A stretch of 64,000 nt of DNA from Kibdelosporangium aridum (GTDB lineage: Bacteria > Actinomycetota > Actinomycetes > Mycobacteriales > Pseudonocardiaceae), in NCBI RefSeq assembly GCF_900176515.1, contig NZ_FWXV01000002.1:124001-188000 (forward strand), given 5' to 3'. This document shows positions 8,946 through 17,358 of the stretch, one piece after another. Positions within the stretch are counted from its first letter, which is position 1, and each line of letters starts with the position of its first letter. The position numbers and the translations under genes were made by a program. The notes beneath the pieces were generated by a model. That model was given only the letters and a program-made list of their open reading frames with translations. It made no database searches and had not been told where the DNA came from.

Positions 8946-9855
8946 CGCAGTGCAAGGGGCCGCCGTTGTAGGTGACCGCGTCGCTGATCGCGGCGAGCAG
9001 GTTCATCTCGGTGTTCGTGGCCTCGGCGTACGCGCGGTGCAGGTTGAGCACGATGCGTTCGGCGTCGGGCAGGGTCGCGAACTCGCCGAGGTCCAAGTCC
9101 TTGGCGGCGTCCAGCGGGGTCCAGCCGCGGTCGAGACCGGAGGCCGCAGTGGCCTGGACCATTTTGTAGTAGCGCGCGTGGGTGTCGAGGACCTCGCCGA
9201 AGTCGGGGCCTTCGAGCAGCGGGCCGTGGCCCGGAACGATGTAGGACGCGGGGAAGTTGCGCAGCCACTCCAGTGACCGCAGTGCGCCGGAGACCGAGCC
9301 CATGAACACGAGCGGGGTGACCTGGTTGAAGATCAGGTCACCGGTGAACAGCACCTTGGCTGACGGCACCCATGCGATGGCATCGCCGGGCGTGTGCGCG
9401 CTGTAGCCGGGGTGTTCGAGCGACACTTCTACCTCGCCCGCGTGCAAGGTCAGCGAGGAGTCGAAAGTCACAGTCGCCGCACGGATCTCCGAGATCCCCC
9501 AGTCGGGGCTCGGTGACCAGACCGGCGGCGTGTTCTTCAGGATGAAGTCGGCGAGCAGGCCGTTGCGGGTATGCGTCTGGGACACGATGACCGTCGACGC
9601 GGGCAGCAGGGCATTTCCGTACGTGTGGTCGCCGTGCAGGTGCGTGTTGACAGCCAAGTCGATGGACGCGCCGTTGGTCGCGGCGGCGACCGCGTCCAGG
9701 AACAAGGTTGTCCGGCGGCGGGTCGCGCATGTGTCGACGAGGACCACCGAAGAACCGCTGTGCACGGCGCCCGCGTTGTTGAGCCACCACGAGCCGTCGG
9801 GCTGGACCCACGCGTAGACGCCCGCTGCCACTTCATGCAGTGCCGGTTCGCTCAT
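8938..9855 (-). CDS. Metallo-beta-lactamase-fold hydrolase
   Basis: A 305-residue soluble metallo-beta-lactamase-fold protein with the full metal-ligand set: THLHGDHTYGN, the His of SAHTPGD, the Asp of FTGDLIF and the His of VPGHGPLL. These predict a binuclear zinc or iron hydrolase, but the substrate cannot be read from the motifs. There is no signal peptide. It starts 10 nt after the stop of the endonuclease Q/UvrD gene, on the same strand, so the two are probably one transcript. A GGGCCC hairpin follows it. A substrate linked to DNA damage or detoxification is only a guess from context. Confidence 0.85.
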   Translation of the reverse strand: MSEPALHEVAAGVYAWVQPDGSWWLNNAGAVHSGSSVVLVDTCATRRRTTLFLDAVAAATNGASIDLAVNTHLHGDHTYGNALLPASTVIVSQTHTRNGLLADFILKNTPPVWSPSPDWGISEIRAATVTFDSSLTLHAGEVEVSLEHPGYSAHTPGDAIAWVPSAKVLFTGDLIFNQVTPLVFMGSVSGALRSLEWLRNFPASYIVPGHGPLLEGPDFGEVLDTHARYYKMVQATAASGLDRGWTPLDAAKDLDLGEFATLPDAERIVLNLHRAYAEATNTEMNLLAAISDAVTYNGGPLHCAL

Positions 9856-9865
9856 GCACTAGAAC

Positions 9866-12800
9866 CTATAGGAGTCTGAGTTGACGGCTCCGCTTAGCCG
9901 TACGGCCTGCCAGTTTTTCGGCAACTTGTGGCCCAAGACTGGCCAGGAACGGCGAAGGTTCGCCACGGTGGCTGAGGTACAGGTGTTTCTGTGCACGGCT
10001 GACACCGACGAAGAACAGCCGACGCTCCTCATCGGTCTGCTCGGCCCAGCGCATCGGCAGCAGTCCTTCGCCGCAGCCGACGATGAAGACAACAGGGAAC
10101 TCAAGGCCTTTGGCCGCGTGCAGGGTCAGCAGGGAGATCCGGTTGGCTCGCGGATCCCAAGTGTCCACTTCGGCACCCAGTGTGAGTTCGGCGAGGAAGG
10201 CGGCCGGATCCAGCCGTGCGGCCAACGGGTTCAGCAGCTCGAGTGCGTCCTGCACGTCGACCGACTCCGACACCCGCTGGGCGGCCCTCTTGAGCAACAG
10301 AGGTGTGTTTGGACTGTCCACAACGAAGTGGTCGATCAGTTCCCGGACACCGGGATGTCCCGCCAACTGGGAGTGCGACCGCTTCTGGAACGGCAGACCT
10401 TCCCGCGCCAGCACCTCCATCACCGGCTTGGCCTGGGCATCCGTCCGGTAGAGCACCGCGATGTCGTCAAAGGACAGTCCACCTTCGACACCGTCACCGG
10501 CGACCCTGCCGGAATCGTGGGCGTGAAATGACGAGCCGCCCAACAATTCCTCGATGGTCTGGACCACAAACTCGGCTTCGGCCTCATCCGAGGCCGCCGG
10601 ATAAATGCCGATCAATGAACGGTCGCCAGGCGCCGTGCGCATCGCCTGCAATTCTCGATCGGGCACCAATGTGGCCGGTTTGACCGCAGCGAGCGCACCG
10701 GCCACGATCACCGGGCTCGACCGGTAGTTGCGGGTCAGCTGCACGGTTCGCGCGGTCGGGAAGTCACGCTGGAAACGCAGGAAAAAGCCGACGTCAGCAC
10801 CACGGAACGAATAAATGGCCTGGTCAGGGTCGCCGATCGCGCACAGGTTGCCGTTGGGCGGGGTCAGCTCCTGCAGCAGCCGGTACTGCAGCTCGTCGAC
10901 GTCCTGGTACTCGTCGACACAGATGTAGTTGAACCGTGAGCGGTAGTGCTCGACCAGCTCGATCTGCCGGGACAGCAGCGTCACGGGCATCGCGAGCAGG
11001 TCGTCGAAGTCGACCAAGTCCTTGCTGTGCAAGGCTTTGTCGTACCGTTCGACCAAGCCGATCAGATCACCGTCGATCTCGTCGCCGATCGGCAGCTCAC
11101 CGGCCGCCGCTGCCGCCATCCCAGCGGCAAGCGCTCGTTTGGCGCGGGAGATCTCCTGCAGTGCTCGCCGAGGCTCCTCGCCGACGATCTCGCGCAGCAC
11201 GGCGATCCGCGTGGCCTCGTCGGCGACGCCGAAATCCGGGGCGAGCCCGAGCACGGCGTGCTGTTCCCGCAGGATCATCAGGCCGAACTGGTGGAACGTG
11301 GCCACCGTCAGCTCAGCCGCGGCGGGGATCAACGCGGCCAGTCGCTCCCGCATCTCCTCGGCGGCGCGCCGGGTGAACGTGATCGCCAGCACCGATGAAG
11401 GCGAAACGTCATGGGACAACACGAGATGCGCGATCCGATGGGTCAACGTCCTCGTCTTGCCGGTGCCCGGCCCGGCGACGATCAGCAGCTGACCGTCCAC
11501 AACGGACGCGGCCGCGCGTTGGTCCGGGTCGAGGCCGTCCAGCAACGACGACGTCGGCGGTGTGATCATCAACGGCGTCGTGAGCTTGGGCGCCGGAATG
11601 TCCACAATGGGCTTGATAGCCCGCCGGGACACCACGATCTCCTCCACCGTCGGCACGTCGAACAGGCCAGGCGACTGGTCGGTCGGCGCGTCCAGCTCGC
11701 CGGGCGCGAACATCTTGATGGTGCCGTACTCGCCGTCGAAGCCCGGATCGCACCGGACCTGTCCTCGACGCAGCCGGTCGATCGCCTCGTGCACAAGGGG
11801 ATTGCGGATGTCCTCAAGCGGAGCTTCCATCAGCAGGGGAAGTTCCGGGCCGTGCGCGTTGACCAGGTCGGTCACCGCGTTGGTGACGGCCTTGCTCTTC
11901 GGGCCGACCTTGAGGATCTCGCCCATGATCTCCGGCAGCGGCACGATGCTCCAGTACTCGCCCGCGTTCGCCGGCCGCACACCGGGTTCCCGGTCGGCGA
12001 GCTCGGCGATCCGGTGCAGCACACCGACTGTGAGCGGCTTCGAGCACGTCGGGCAAGTGCCACCGAGCTTCTTGGTGTCGCTCGGCTCCATCCGCACATC
12101 GCACTTGCGGTGCCCGTCAAGGAAGTACTTGCCCTCCTCGGGAAACATGTCCACGGTGCCGACATAGCCCGTGCCGTCACGCAATGCGTCCCGCAGCTTG
12201 AAGTAGTCCAGCTCGGTGTCGAACACGGTGGCGTTGCGGCCGAGGATCGGCGGCGAGTGCGCGTCGGAGTTGCTGACCAGACGGTATTTGTCGAGCCCGG
12301 ACACCCGCCAGTTCATCGACGGGTCGCTGGACAGGCCCGTCTCGACGGCGAAGACGTGGTCGGCGAGGTCGGCGTAGCAGTCCGCGACGGCGTCGAAGCC
12401 CGATTTCGAGCCCAGCACGGCGAACCACGGCGTCCAGACGTGTGCGGGCACCAGGTACGAGCCCTCGCCGGACTCCAGCGTGATCTCCAGCAGGTCACGC
12501 GAGTCCAGGCCGAGGATCGGCCGCCCGTCCGAGCCGAGGTTGCCGATCTTGGCCAGCGCCGCGGTGAACTTGTCGGCGGCCTCGAACGACGGCACGTAAC
12601 ACAGGTGGTGCACCTTGCGGGTGCGGTCATCACGCTTGTAGATCGTGGAGATCTCCACCTCGAGGACGAACCGGACCTCGCCGTGGCAGCTCGCCGGCAG
12701 CTTGCGAAGCACTTCGTCGTCGACGTCGTCGCGCAGCTTGAACAGGCCAGGCTCGGCGGGAACCAGCGTTTCGCGCAGCTCCTGCGCCCACGCGGGATGG

Positions 12801-12931
12801 GTGAAGTCACCGGTCCCCAGCACGGTGATCCCCTTGCGCCGCGCCCACCACGCCAGGTTGCGCACGTCGCAGTCGCGGCTGCACGCCCGGCTGTACTTCG
12901 AGTGCACGTGGAGATCAGCGTAATAACGCAC
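9866..12931 (-). CDS. Endonuclease Q-like (PHP domain) fused to UvrD/PcrA-type superfamily 1 helicase
   Basis: About 1021 residues. The N-terminal 380 or so match the endonuclease Q family: metal-binding DLHVHSKYS at 6-14, GTGDFTHPAW near 39-48, SNSDAHSPP, and a cysteine cluster (HRKC, then CPTC) followed by VGVLHRIAELAD. Characterised EndoQ cleaves DNA 5' of deaminated bases such as hypoxanthine and uracil. The C-terminal half is a complete SF1A helicase: GPGTGKT (about residue 487), DEYQDVDELQ, GDPDQAIYSFRGAD, TRNYRSS, TLHAAKGLEF and FVGVSRAQ. The GTG at 12931 is chosen because the PHP motif follows directly; a GTG at 12982 is possible. I infer incision and unwinding in one polypeptide. It is likely co-transcribed with the hydrolase downstream. 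Confidence 0.85.
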   Translation of the reverse strand: MRYYADLHVHSKYSRACSRDCDVRNLAWWARRKGITVLGTGDFTHPAWAQELRETLVPAEPGLFKLRDDVDDEVLRKLPASCHGEVRFVLEVEISTIYKRDDRTRKVHHLCYVPSFEAADKFTAALAKIGNLGSDGRPILGLDSRDLLEITLESGEGSYLVPAHVWTPWFAVLGSKSGFDAVADCYADLADHVFAVETGLSSDPSMNWRVSGLDKYRLVSNSDAHSPPILGRNATVFDTELDYFKLRDALRDGTGYVGTVDMFPEEGKYFLDGHRKCDVRMEPSDTKKLGGTCPTCSKPLTVGVLHRIAELADREPGVRPANAGEYWSIVPLPEIMGEILKVGPKSKAVTNAVTDLVNAHGPELPLLMEAPLEDIRNPLVHEAIDRLRRGQVRCDPGFDGEYGTIKMFAPGELDAPTDQSPGLFDVPTVEEIVVSRRAIKPIVDIPAPKLTTPLMITPPTSSLLDGLDPDQRAAASVVDGQLLIVAGPGTGKTRTLTHRIAHLVLSHDVSPSSVLAITFTRRAAEEMRERLAALIPAAAELTVATFHQFGLMILREQHAVLGLAPDFGVADEATRIAVLREIVGEEPRRALQEISRAKRALAAGMAAAAAGELPIGDEIDGDLIGLVERYDKALHSKDLVDFDDLLAMPVTLLSRQIELVEHYRSRFNYICVDEYQDVDELQYRLLQELTPPNGNLCAIGDPDQAIYSFRGADVGFFLRFQRDFPTARTVQLTRNYRSSPVIVAGALAAVKPATLVPDRELQAMRTAPGDRSLIGIYPAASDEAEAEFVVQTIEELLGGSSFHAHDSGRVAGDGVEGGLSFDDIAVLYRTDAQAKPVMEVLAREGLPFQKRSHSQLAGHPGVRELIDHFVVDSPNTPLLLKRAAQRVSESVDVQDALELLNPLAARLDPAAFLAELTLGAEVDTWDPRANRISLLTLHAAKGLEFPVVFIVGCGEGLLPMRWAEQTDEERRLFFVGVSRAQKHLYLSHRGEPSPFLASLGPQVAEKLAGRTAKRSRQLRLL

Positions 12932-13097
12932 CGCCGGATACTGCCATGACCGCGGCAAAAACCCACGGAGGGTCGGCGGCACGCCACGCCGGAAGCGCGG
13001 ATGATCATGCCGGTTCCACGTGGATCAGCGGATATCCACCGATCGGTTAACCAGTCAGTGGATGTGGCGGTACCGCCGATCCGGTGACGATCAGGCC

Positions 13098-14495
13098 ATG
13101 GTCAGCCGTCGCACACTGCTCGGAGCAGTCCCCGCACTCGCCCTCGCCGCCAGCGGCAGCACCGCCGCGGCGGCCCCGCGCAGGCCGCTGCCGCCGTGGT
13201 TCGACGAGGTCAAGCTGGGCATCTTCATCCACTGGAACGCCGCGGCCATTCCGGCGTTCGCACCGGTGCACCTGCTGCGCGACCTGGCGTCCACCAGTGA
13301 TCCGAATCTGCCGCTGCGGCAGCAACAACAGATCTGGCGGACGCTCCCCTACGCGGAGATGTACCAGAACACGATGGCGGTCCCGGGCAGTGAAACCGCC
13401 CGCTATCACGCCGAACGGTACGGCGACACGCCCTACGACGGCTTTGTCGGGCAATTCCGCGACAAGATGATCCCGGCGTGGGACCCGCGGCCGTGGGCGG
13501 AGTTGTTCCACCAGGCTGGGGCCGGGTACGTGGTGCTGACCACGAAGACCGAAGACGGGTTTCTGTTGTGGCCCAGCGCACACGTGAACCCGCACAAACG
13601 CGGCTGGCAGTCGAACCGGGATGTGGTGGGCGAACTGGCCAACGCGGTCCGTGCGCGCGGGATGCGGTTCGGCACGTACTACTCGGAGGGAATGGACTGG
13701 ACCTTCGGCGGCCTGCCGATCACGGACAACACAAAGCTCCTCGAAGCGTTGCCGCAGGGCGAGCAGTACGCCAGGTACACCGATGCGCATTGGCGCGAGC
13801 TTGTGGCGCGCTACCGGCCGAGCGTGCTGTGGAATGACTACGGCTACCTGCCCAACCAGGACGCCGAGGCGCTGTTCGAGACGTACTACGAGGAAGTCCC
13901 CGACGGGATTGTCAACGACCGGTTCGACATGGGCCTGCCCTCAGATTTCGTCACCCTGGAGTACGCGGAGACGAACGGTCCGGCGGATCGCAAGTGGGAG
14001 GCGTGCCGCGGGATCGGAACGTCGTTCGGCTACAACAGGATGGAGTCCGACGCGAGCTATCTCAGCGAGACGGAGCTCGTCCGGATGTTCGTCGACATCG
14101 TCGCGCACGGCGGGAACCTGCTGATCAACGTCGGCCCCACCGGCAGCGGCCAGATCCCGCCAGAGCAACGACAGCGCCTGCTCGCATTGGGCAAGTGGTT
14201 GCGTACCAACGGTGACGCCATCTACCGGACTCGACCTTGGGAACGTGCCAAGGGAATCACCACCATGGGTCGGCAGATCCGTTACACAGCTTCGAAAAAC
14301 GCGGTCAACGCGATTGTGTTCGACACGTCGGGGCCGGTTGTGGAGATCGATATGCGCCCTGCCGCTCATGCTCGGGTGACGATGGCAGGCAGCAGGGACC
14401 GGTTGCGCTGGGAACCGACGGCACACGGCGCTCGTGTCCACCTGCCACGTGACTCAGCACCCCAGCCCGCGTACGCCCTGCAAATTTGGCACTGA
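13098..14495 (+). CDS. Exported alpha-L-fucosidase, GH29
   Basis: A 465-residue secreted glycoside hydrolase. The N-terminus SRRTLLGAVPALALAAS is a twin-arginine signal, so folded export through Tat is expected. The mature protein has GH29 hallmarks: WFDEVKLGIFIHWNAAA, YDGFVGQFRDKMIPAWDPRPWAELFHQAGAGYVVLTTKTEDGF, and YRPSVLWNDYGYLP, whose Asp is the likely nucleophile; GNLLINVGPTGSGQI follows. GH29 removes alpha-L-fucose from glycans. The ATG at 13098 places the Tat motif at the N-terminus; an earlier in-frame ATG at 13020 would bury it. It converges on a tetR gene 3 nt away. Confidence 0.9.
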   Translation: MVSRRTLLGAVPALALAASGSTAAAAPRRPLPPWFDEVKLGIFIHWNAAAIPAFAPVHLLRDLASTSDPNLPLRQQQQIWRTLPYAEMYQNTMAVPGSETARYHAERYGDTPYDGFVGQFRDKMIPAWDPRPWAELFHQAGAGYVVLTTKTEDGFLLWPSAHVNPHKRGWQSNRDVVGELANAVRARGMRFGTYYSEGMDWTFGGLPITDNTKLLEALPQGEQYARYTDAHWRELVARYRPSVLWNDYGYLPNQDAEALFETYYEEVPDGIVNDRFDMGLPSDFVTLEYAETNGPADRKWEACRGIGTSFGYNRMESDASYLSETELVRMFVDIVAHGGNLLINVGPTGSGQIPPEQRQRLLALGKWLRTNGDAIYRTRPWERAKGITTMGRQIRYTASKNAVNAIVFDTSGPVVEIDMRPAAHARVTMAGSRDRLRWEPTAHGARVHLPRDSAPQPAYALQIWH

Positions 14496-14501
14496 GTGTC
14501 A
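14487..14501. promoter_or_regulatory. Second, imperfect copy of the TetR operator core
   Basis: TGGCACTGAGTGTCA differs at one base from the core of the perfect palindrome at 15221-15239. It spans the convergent stop codons of the fucosidase and tetR genes. Confidence 0.4.
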
Positions 14502-15191
14502 GCGCTCGAGAGCGTCCTCGATCCGGCTCATCACGCTGGCGAGCGGCATGCCCCTGCGCATCACCGCGACGACGACGTCGTCCACCTCTTCGGAACGGGC
14601 CGCGGTGACGCCGAGGGTCTCCCGGATGTAGCGGAAAGCACGGTCGGCTTTGCCGAGCACGTCGCCCTTGCCACCGGCCTTGAGGTACTGCCGCAGCACG
14701 TGGTTGTGCGCCGCGACGACAGCGGAACCAGCCACCTCGGCCCACAGCGCACCGTCGGGCTCGTCGCCGACGCGGTCGACCAAGTAGCGGGTGACGGCGA
14801 TGTGATAGCTGTGCGCACTAGCGATCTCGCGAGAGCGCAACTGAGGGAAATCGCGGGTCAACCGGTACCGCTGTACTGCGATAACACCTTCGTCGAGGTA
14901 TGCCTCGAGCACACCGTGAACGGCGCGGCAGGCAACCGACAGCGGGGGCTCGTCGTGCGGGGCCGTGGCGAAGACCTCGGCGACGCGCAGCAGGCGCGCC
15001 TCATGGTCCGGGAAGATCACGTCTTCCTTTGACGGGAAGTACCGGAAGAACGTCCGCCTGCCCACCCCAGCCGCCGCGGCGATCTCGTCGACGGTCGTCT
15101 CCTCATACCCCTTGGCCAGGAAAAGGTCGATCGCGGCCGCGGTCAGCGCCTCGCGGACCCGTCTCCTGCGATCGGGCACCCCGCTCGTCAT
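14499..15191 (-). CDS. TetR-family transcriptional regulator
   Basis: A 230-residue TetR repressor. The DNA-binding domain covers residues 8-55: AAIDLFLAKGYEETTVDEIAAAAGVGRRTFFRYFPSKEDV. A helical ligand domain follows, typical of actinobacterial TetRs. The ATG at 15191 directly precedes the HTH domain; a longer in-frame extension has no TetR similarity. It is divergent from a 73-codon miniprotein gene, and a perfect 19-bp palindrome lies between them (15221-15239). I infer autoregulation plus control of the miniprotein. The ligand is unknown. Confidence 0.92.
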   Translation of the reverse strand: MTSGVPDRRRRVREALTAAAIDLFLAKGYEETTVDEIAAAAGVGRRTFFRYFPSKEDVIFPDHEARLLRVAEVFATAPHDEPPLSVACRAVHGVLEAYLDEGVIAVQRYRLTRDFPQLRSREIASAHSYHIAVTRYLVDRVGDEPDGALWAEVAGSAVVAAHNHVLRQYLKAGGKGDVLGKADRAFRYIRETLGVTAARSEEVDDVVVAVMRRGMPLASVMSRIEDALER

Positions 15192-15220
15192 GACCGAAAA
15201 AGTAGCACGGGGAGTTGCGC

Positions 15221-15239
15221 AATGGCACTGAGTGCCATT
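15221..15239. promoter_or_regulatory. Perfect 19-bp palindromic operator, TetR-type
   Basis: AATGGCACT-G-AGTGCCATT is a perfect 9+1+9 palindrome, 30 bp upstream of tetR and 36 bp upstream of the divergent miniprotein gene. Size and position are typical of a TetR operator serving both promoters. Confidence 0.8.
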
Positions 15240-15274
15240 AGTGTGTTGAGTCACGCTCACCAACGGAGGTCGCG

Positions 15275-15496
15275 ATGAACCCCAGCACCGCTTGTCTGTG
15301 CGTCTGCGCCCCAGCCGGCCACCACCACAGCACGTGCCAGTCCACGGCTGAACCGGGGCTGAGCGTTGCCTTGAGCCAGTCCGTGACCAGGCCCATCCGG
15401 GTGCCGGCCTGCCGCCCCTGCTACGAGGCAGTCCGGCGCGCACTCTGGGCCGGCGTCGGCTTGCGCCTGCACCCCGCGACCGCCGCCAGCGCCTGA
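15275..15496 (+). CDS. Small Cys/His-rich protein, function unknown
   Basis: A 73-residue protein not recognised from any family. It has a textbook ribosome binding site, GGAGG at 15265-15269 with 5-nt spacing, and sits behind a perfect palindrome shared with the divergent tetR. These are the main reasons for calling it real. The N-terminal half holds CLCVCAPAGHHHSTC and a CRPC pair follows at about residue 46, a pattern that could bind a metal. There is no signal peptide or membrane helix. A hairpin follows the stop. Its dedicated repressor suggests a stress- or ligand-inducible role. Confidence 0.6.
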   Translation: MNPSTACLCVCAPAGHHHSTCQSTAEPGLSVALSQSVTRPIRVPACRPCYEAVRRALWAGVGLRLHPATAASA

Positions 15497-15503
15497 GTGC
15501 CAC

Positions 15504-15536
15504 GGGGTGCCGGATCGGGCTGTGGTCCGGCATCCC
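15504..15536. terminator. Bidirectional hairpin terminator
   Basis: GGGGTGCCGGA (15504-15514) pairs with TCCGGCATCCC (15526-15536), with one G-U pair, between the convergent miniprotein and response regulator genes. Confidence 0.7.
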
Positions 15537-15548
15537 GTATCCAGGACA

Positions 15549-16181
15549 TCACAGCAACCCGTGGTCTCTTGCGTAGATGGCTGCTTGGGTGCGATCGCGT
15601 AGTCCCAGCCGTCCGAGGATCCGCGAGATGTGGTTCTTCACCGTGCCCTCGCTGAGGAACAGGCGGGCGGCGATCTCCCGGTTCGTTGACCCGGATGCGA
15701 TGAGTTTCAGGACGTCGGTTTCCCGTTCGGTCAACGTATCGACGCGACTCGGCGCCGGGTGCGAAGACAGTGCAGCCGCAACATGTTGCGCCGCAGCGTC
15801 GTCGAGCTGCGTGACACCGGCATGCGTAAGGCGCACAGCCTCGGCCAGCTTGGCTGCGGGTAGGTCTTTCAGCAGGTAACCAGCTGCGCCCGCACGCAAC
15901 GCCTGGACTACGTATTCCTCGTCGTCGAACGTCGTGAGCATCACGACTTTGCACTCGGGCGCACGGCGGCGCAGGACGGCGACCGCGTCGACGCCGTCCA
16001 TTTCGGGCATCCGGACGTCCATCAGCACCACGTCCGGGCTCAGGGCGATGACTTGGTCGATCGCTTGCTTGCCGTCGGCGGCCATGCCGATGACCGAGAT
16101 GCCTTCTTGGATGTCCAGTAGCGACGCGATGCCTTCTCGGACAAGCCTTTGGTCGTCGACGACGAGCACTCGGACGTTCAT
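15549..16181 (-). CDS. NarL/FixJ-type response regulator
   Basis: A 210-residue response regulator. The receiver domain has the acidic pair in VVDDQ, the phosphorylated Asp in DVVLMDVRMPEMDG, the Thr of MLTTFDD and the Lys of YLLKDLP. The C-terminal LuxR HTH reads LTERETDVLKLIASGSTNREI and KNHISRILGRLGLRDR. It overlaps the histidine kinase gene by 4 nt (ATGA), so kinase and regulator are translationally coupled. The likely target is the membrane protein gene divergent from the kinase; that is inference from position. Confidence 0.95.
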   Translation of the reverse strand: MNVRVLVVDDQRLVREGIASLLDIQEGISVIGMAADGKQAIDQVIALSPDVVLMDVRMPEMDGVDAVAVLRRRAPECKVVMLTTFDDEEYVVQALRAGAAGYLLKDLPAAKLAEAVRLTHAGVTQLDDAAAQHVAAALSSHPAPSRVDTLTERETDVLKLIASGSTNREIAARLFLSEGTVKNHISRILGRLGLRDRTQAAIYARDHGLL

Positions 16182-17212
16182 CGCGGCACCGTCACCGCGA
16201 CTCGGGTGCCTGAACCGGGTGCACTGTCCACTGTGATCGATCCGCCGACGAGCGCCGCGCGTTCTTTCATTCCTGGTAAACCGAAGCCGGTGTTCGGTGC
16301 TTCGGTGTGGAAGCCGCGGCCGTTGTCGCTGACGACCAAGCGAGTGTCTGCTTTGCCGAAGGTGACCGCCACGGACACCCGATCTGCCTGACCGTGCCGG
16401 CGGGCGTTGGTGGTCGCTTCTTGTGCCGCGCGGAACAACGTCATCACCGTGGCGCGATCGAGGGCTGGTTCGTCTCCTTCGATTTTCAAATTGACGTCCA
16501 GCGAGGTCAGCGCACTCACCAAGGTCCGCCCGGGAAGCGTGCTGACCGACGTTCGGACCTCGTCAAGGGCGTGTGCCACCGATTCCCGGGCGTCGGCAAG
16601 CGCTTGCTTGGCGACGGCCGGGTCACGGGAGGCGAAGGCTGAAGCCTTTTCCAACTGGATGGAAACGGCGGTCAGGTGGTGACCGAGGCTGTCGTGGATG
16701 TCGCGGGCCATCCGGGCACGTTCGGCCTCGGCGGACAGCTGGGCGAGCCGGGCGGAGCTGCGGCGTTCCCGGACCGCGACATCGGCCATGGCGATCGCCA
16801 GCACCAGCCCGAGGCTGAACATCAGCACGTCCGATACGTAGTTCGCGTCCCGATACCAGCCTGGCACCCACACGATGAAACTCGTGAGCAATAGGGCTAG
16901 ACATAGCGCGCCAAGTACTAGGCCGATAACCCGGCCGAATGTGAGGTACGCGGCGAACGGCACCAGCACGAACAGAACCCGCGACAGGCTCGACTCGTCC
17001 AGTGCGACGACGACGAAAAACAGAGCCAGCTTGGCAATGAGGAACCACGCAGAACGGCGTTCCAGCGCGTCGAGCACGAACAAGGCCGCGATCCCGGCGA
17101 CGAAACCGAAGACCCGCAACGGGTGCGGGTCGCCTAGACCGGCAAAGACGTAGTAGAGCCCAGCCAGCAGCACGACGCCGTACACCGCGCCGGACACCCA
17201 GGGCATCTTCAT
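16178..17212 (-). CDS. Sensor histidine kinase, HisKA_3 type
   Basis: A 344-residue membrane kinase. The N-terminal 140 or so residues hold about five hydrophobic helices with almost no extracytoplasmic sensor loop, typical of intramembrane-sensing kinases. The dimerisation/phosphoacceptor box is MARDIHDSLGHHLTAVSIQLEK, with the His in DIHDSLGHH. The HATPase domain shows RAAQEATTNARRHG, VVSDNGRGF and GFGLPGMKERAALVGG. It pairs with the overlapping NarL-type regulator and is divergent from a small membrane-protein gene, an arrangement often seen when the system controls that gene. The stimulus is probably at the membrane but cannot be named. Confidence 0.93.
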   Translation of the reverse strand: MKMPWVSGAVYGVVLLAGLYYVFAGLGDPHPLRVFGFVAGIAALFVLDALERRSAWFLIAKLALFFVVVALDESSLSRVLFVLVPFAAYLTFGRVIGLVLGALCLALLLTSFIVWVPGWYRDANYVSDVLMFSLGLVLAIAMADVAVRERRSSARLAQLSAEAERARMARDIHDSLGHHLTAVSIQLEKASAFASRDPAVAKQALADARESVAHALDEVRTSVSTLPGRTLVSALTSLDVNLKIEGDEPALDRATVMTLFRAAQEATTNARRHGQADRVSVAVTFGKADTRLVVSDNGRGFHTEAPNTGFGLPGMKERAALVGGSITVDSAPGSGTRVAVTVPR

Positions 17213-17358
17213 TCCCTGAGCCTACGGCGGCTTGGACACGGATTGAGCAAAGTTTGGCCAAAGGTCATGTGCCCCCACCATGCCCCTCGGCACTTACGGC
17301 CGGGCCACGGCAACACCTAGCTTGATCCGGGATATCCCTTATCTGCCAAGGAGTTCAC

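Noticed and set aside
11411..12949. Long plus-strand open frame opposite the EndoQ-UvrD gene
   Set aside because: High-GC shadow frame; the translation is low-complexity with no family motif, while the minus strand carries complete nuclease and helicase motifs.
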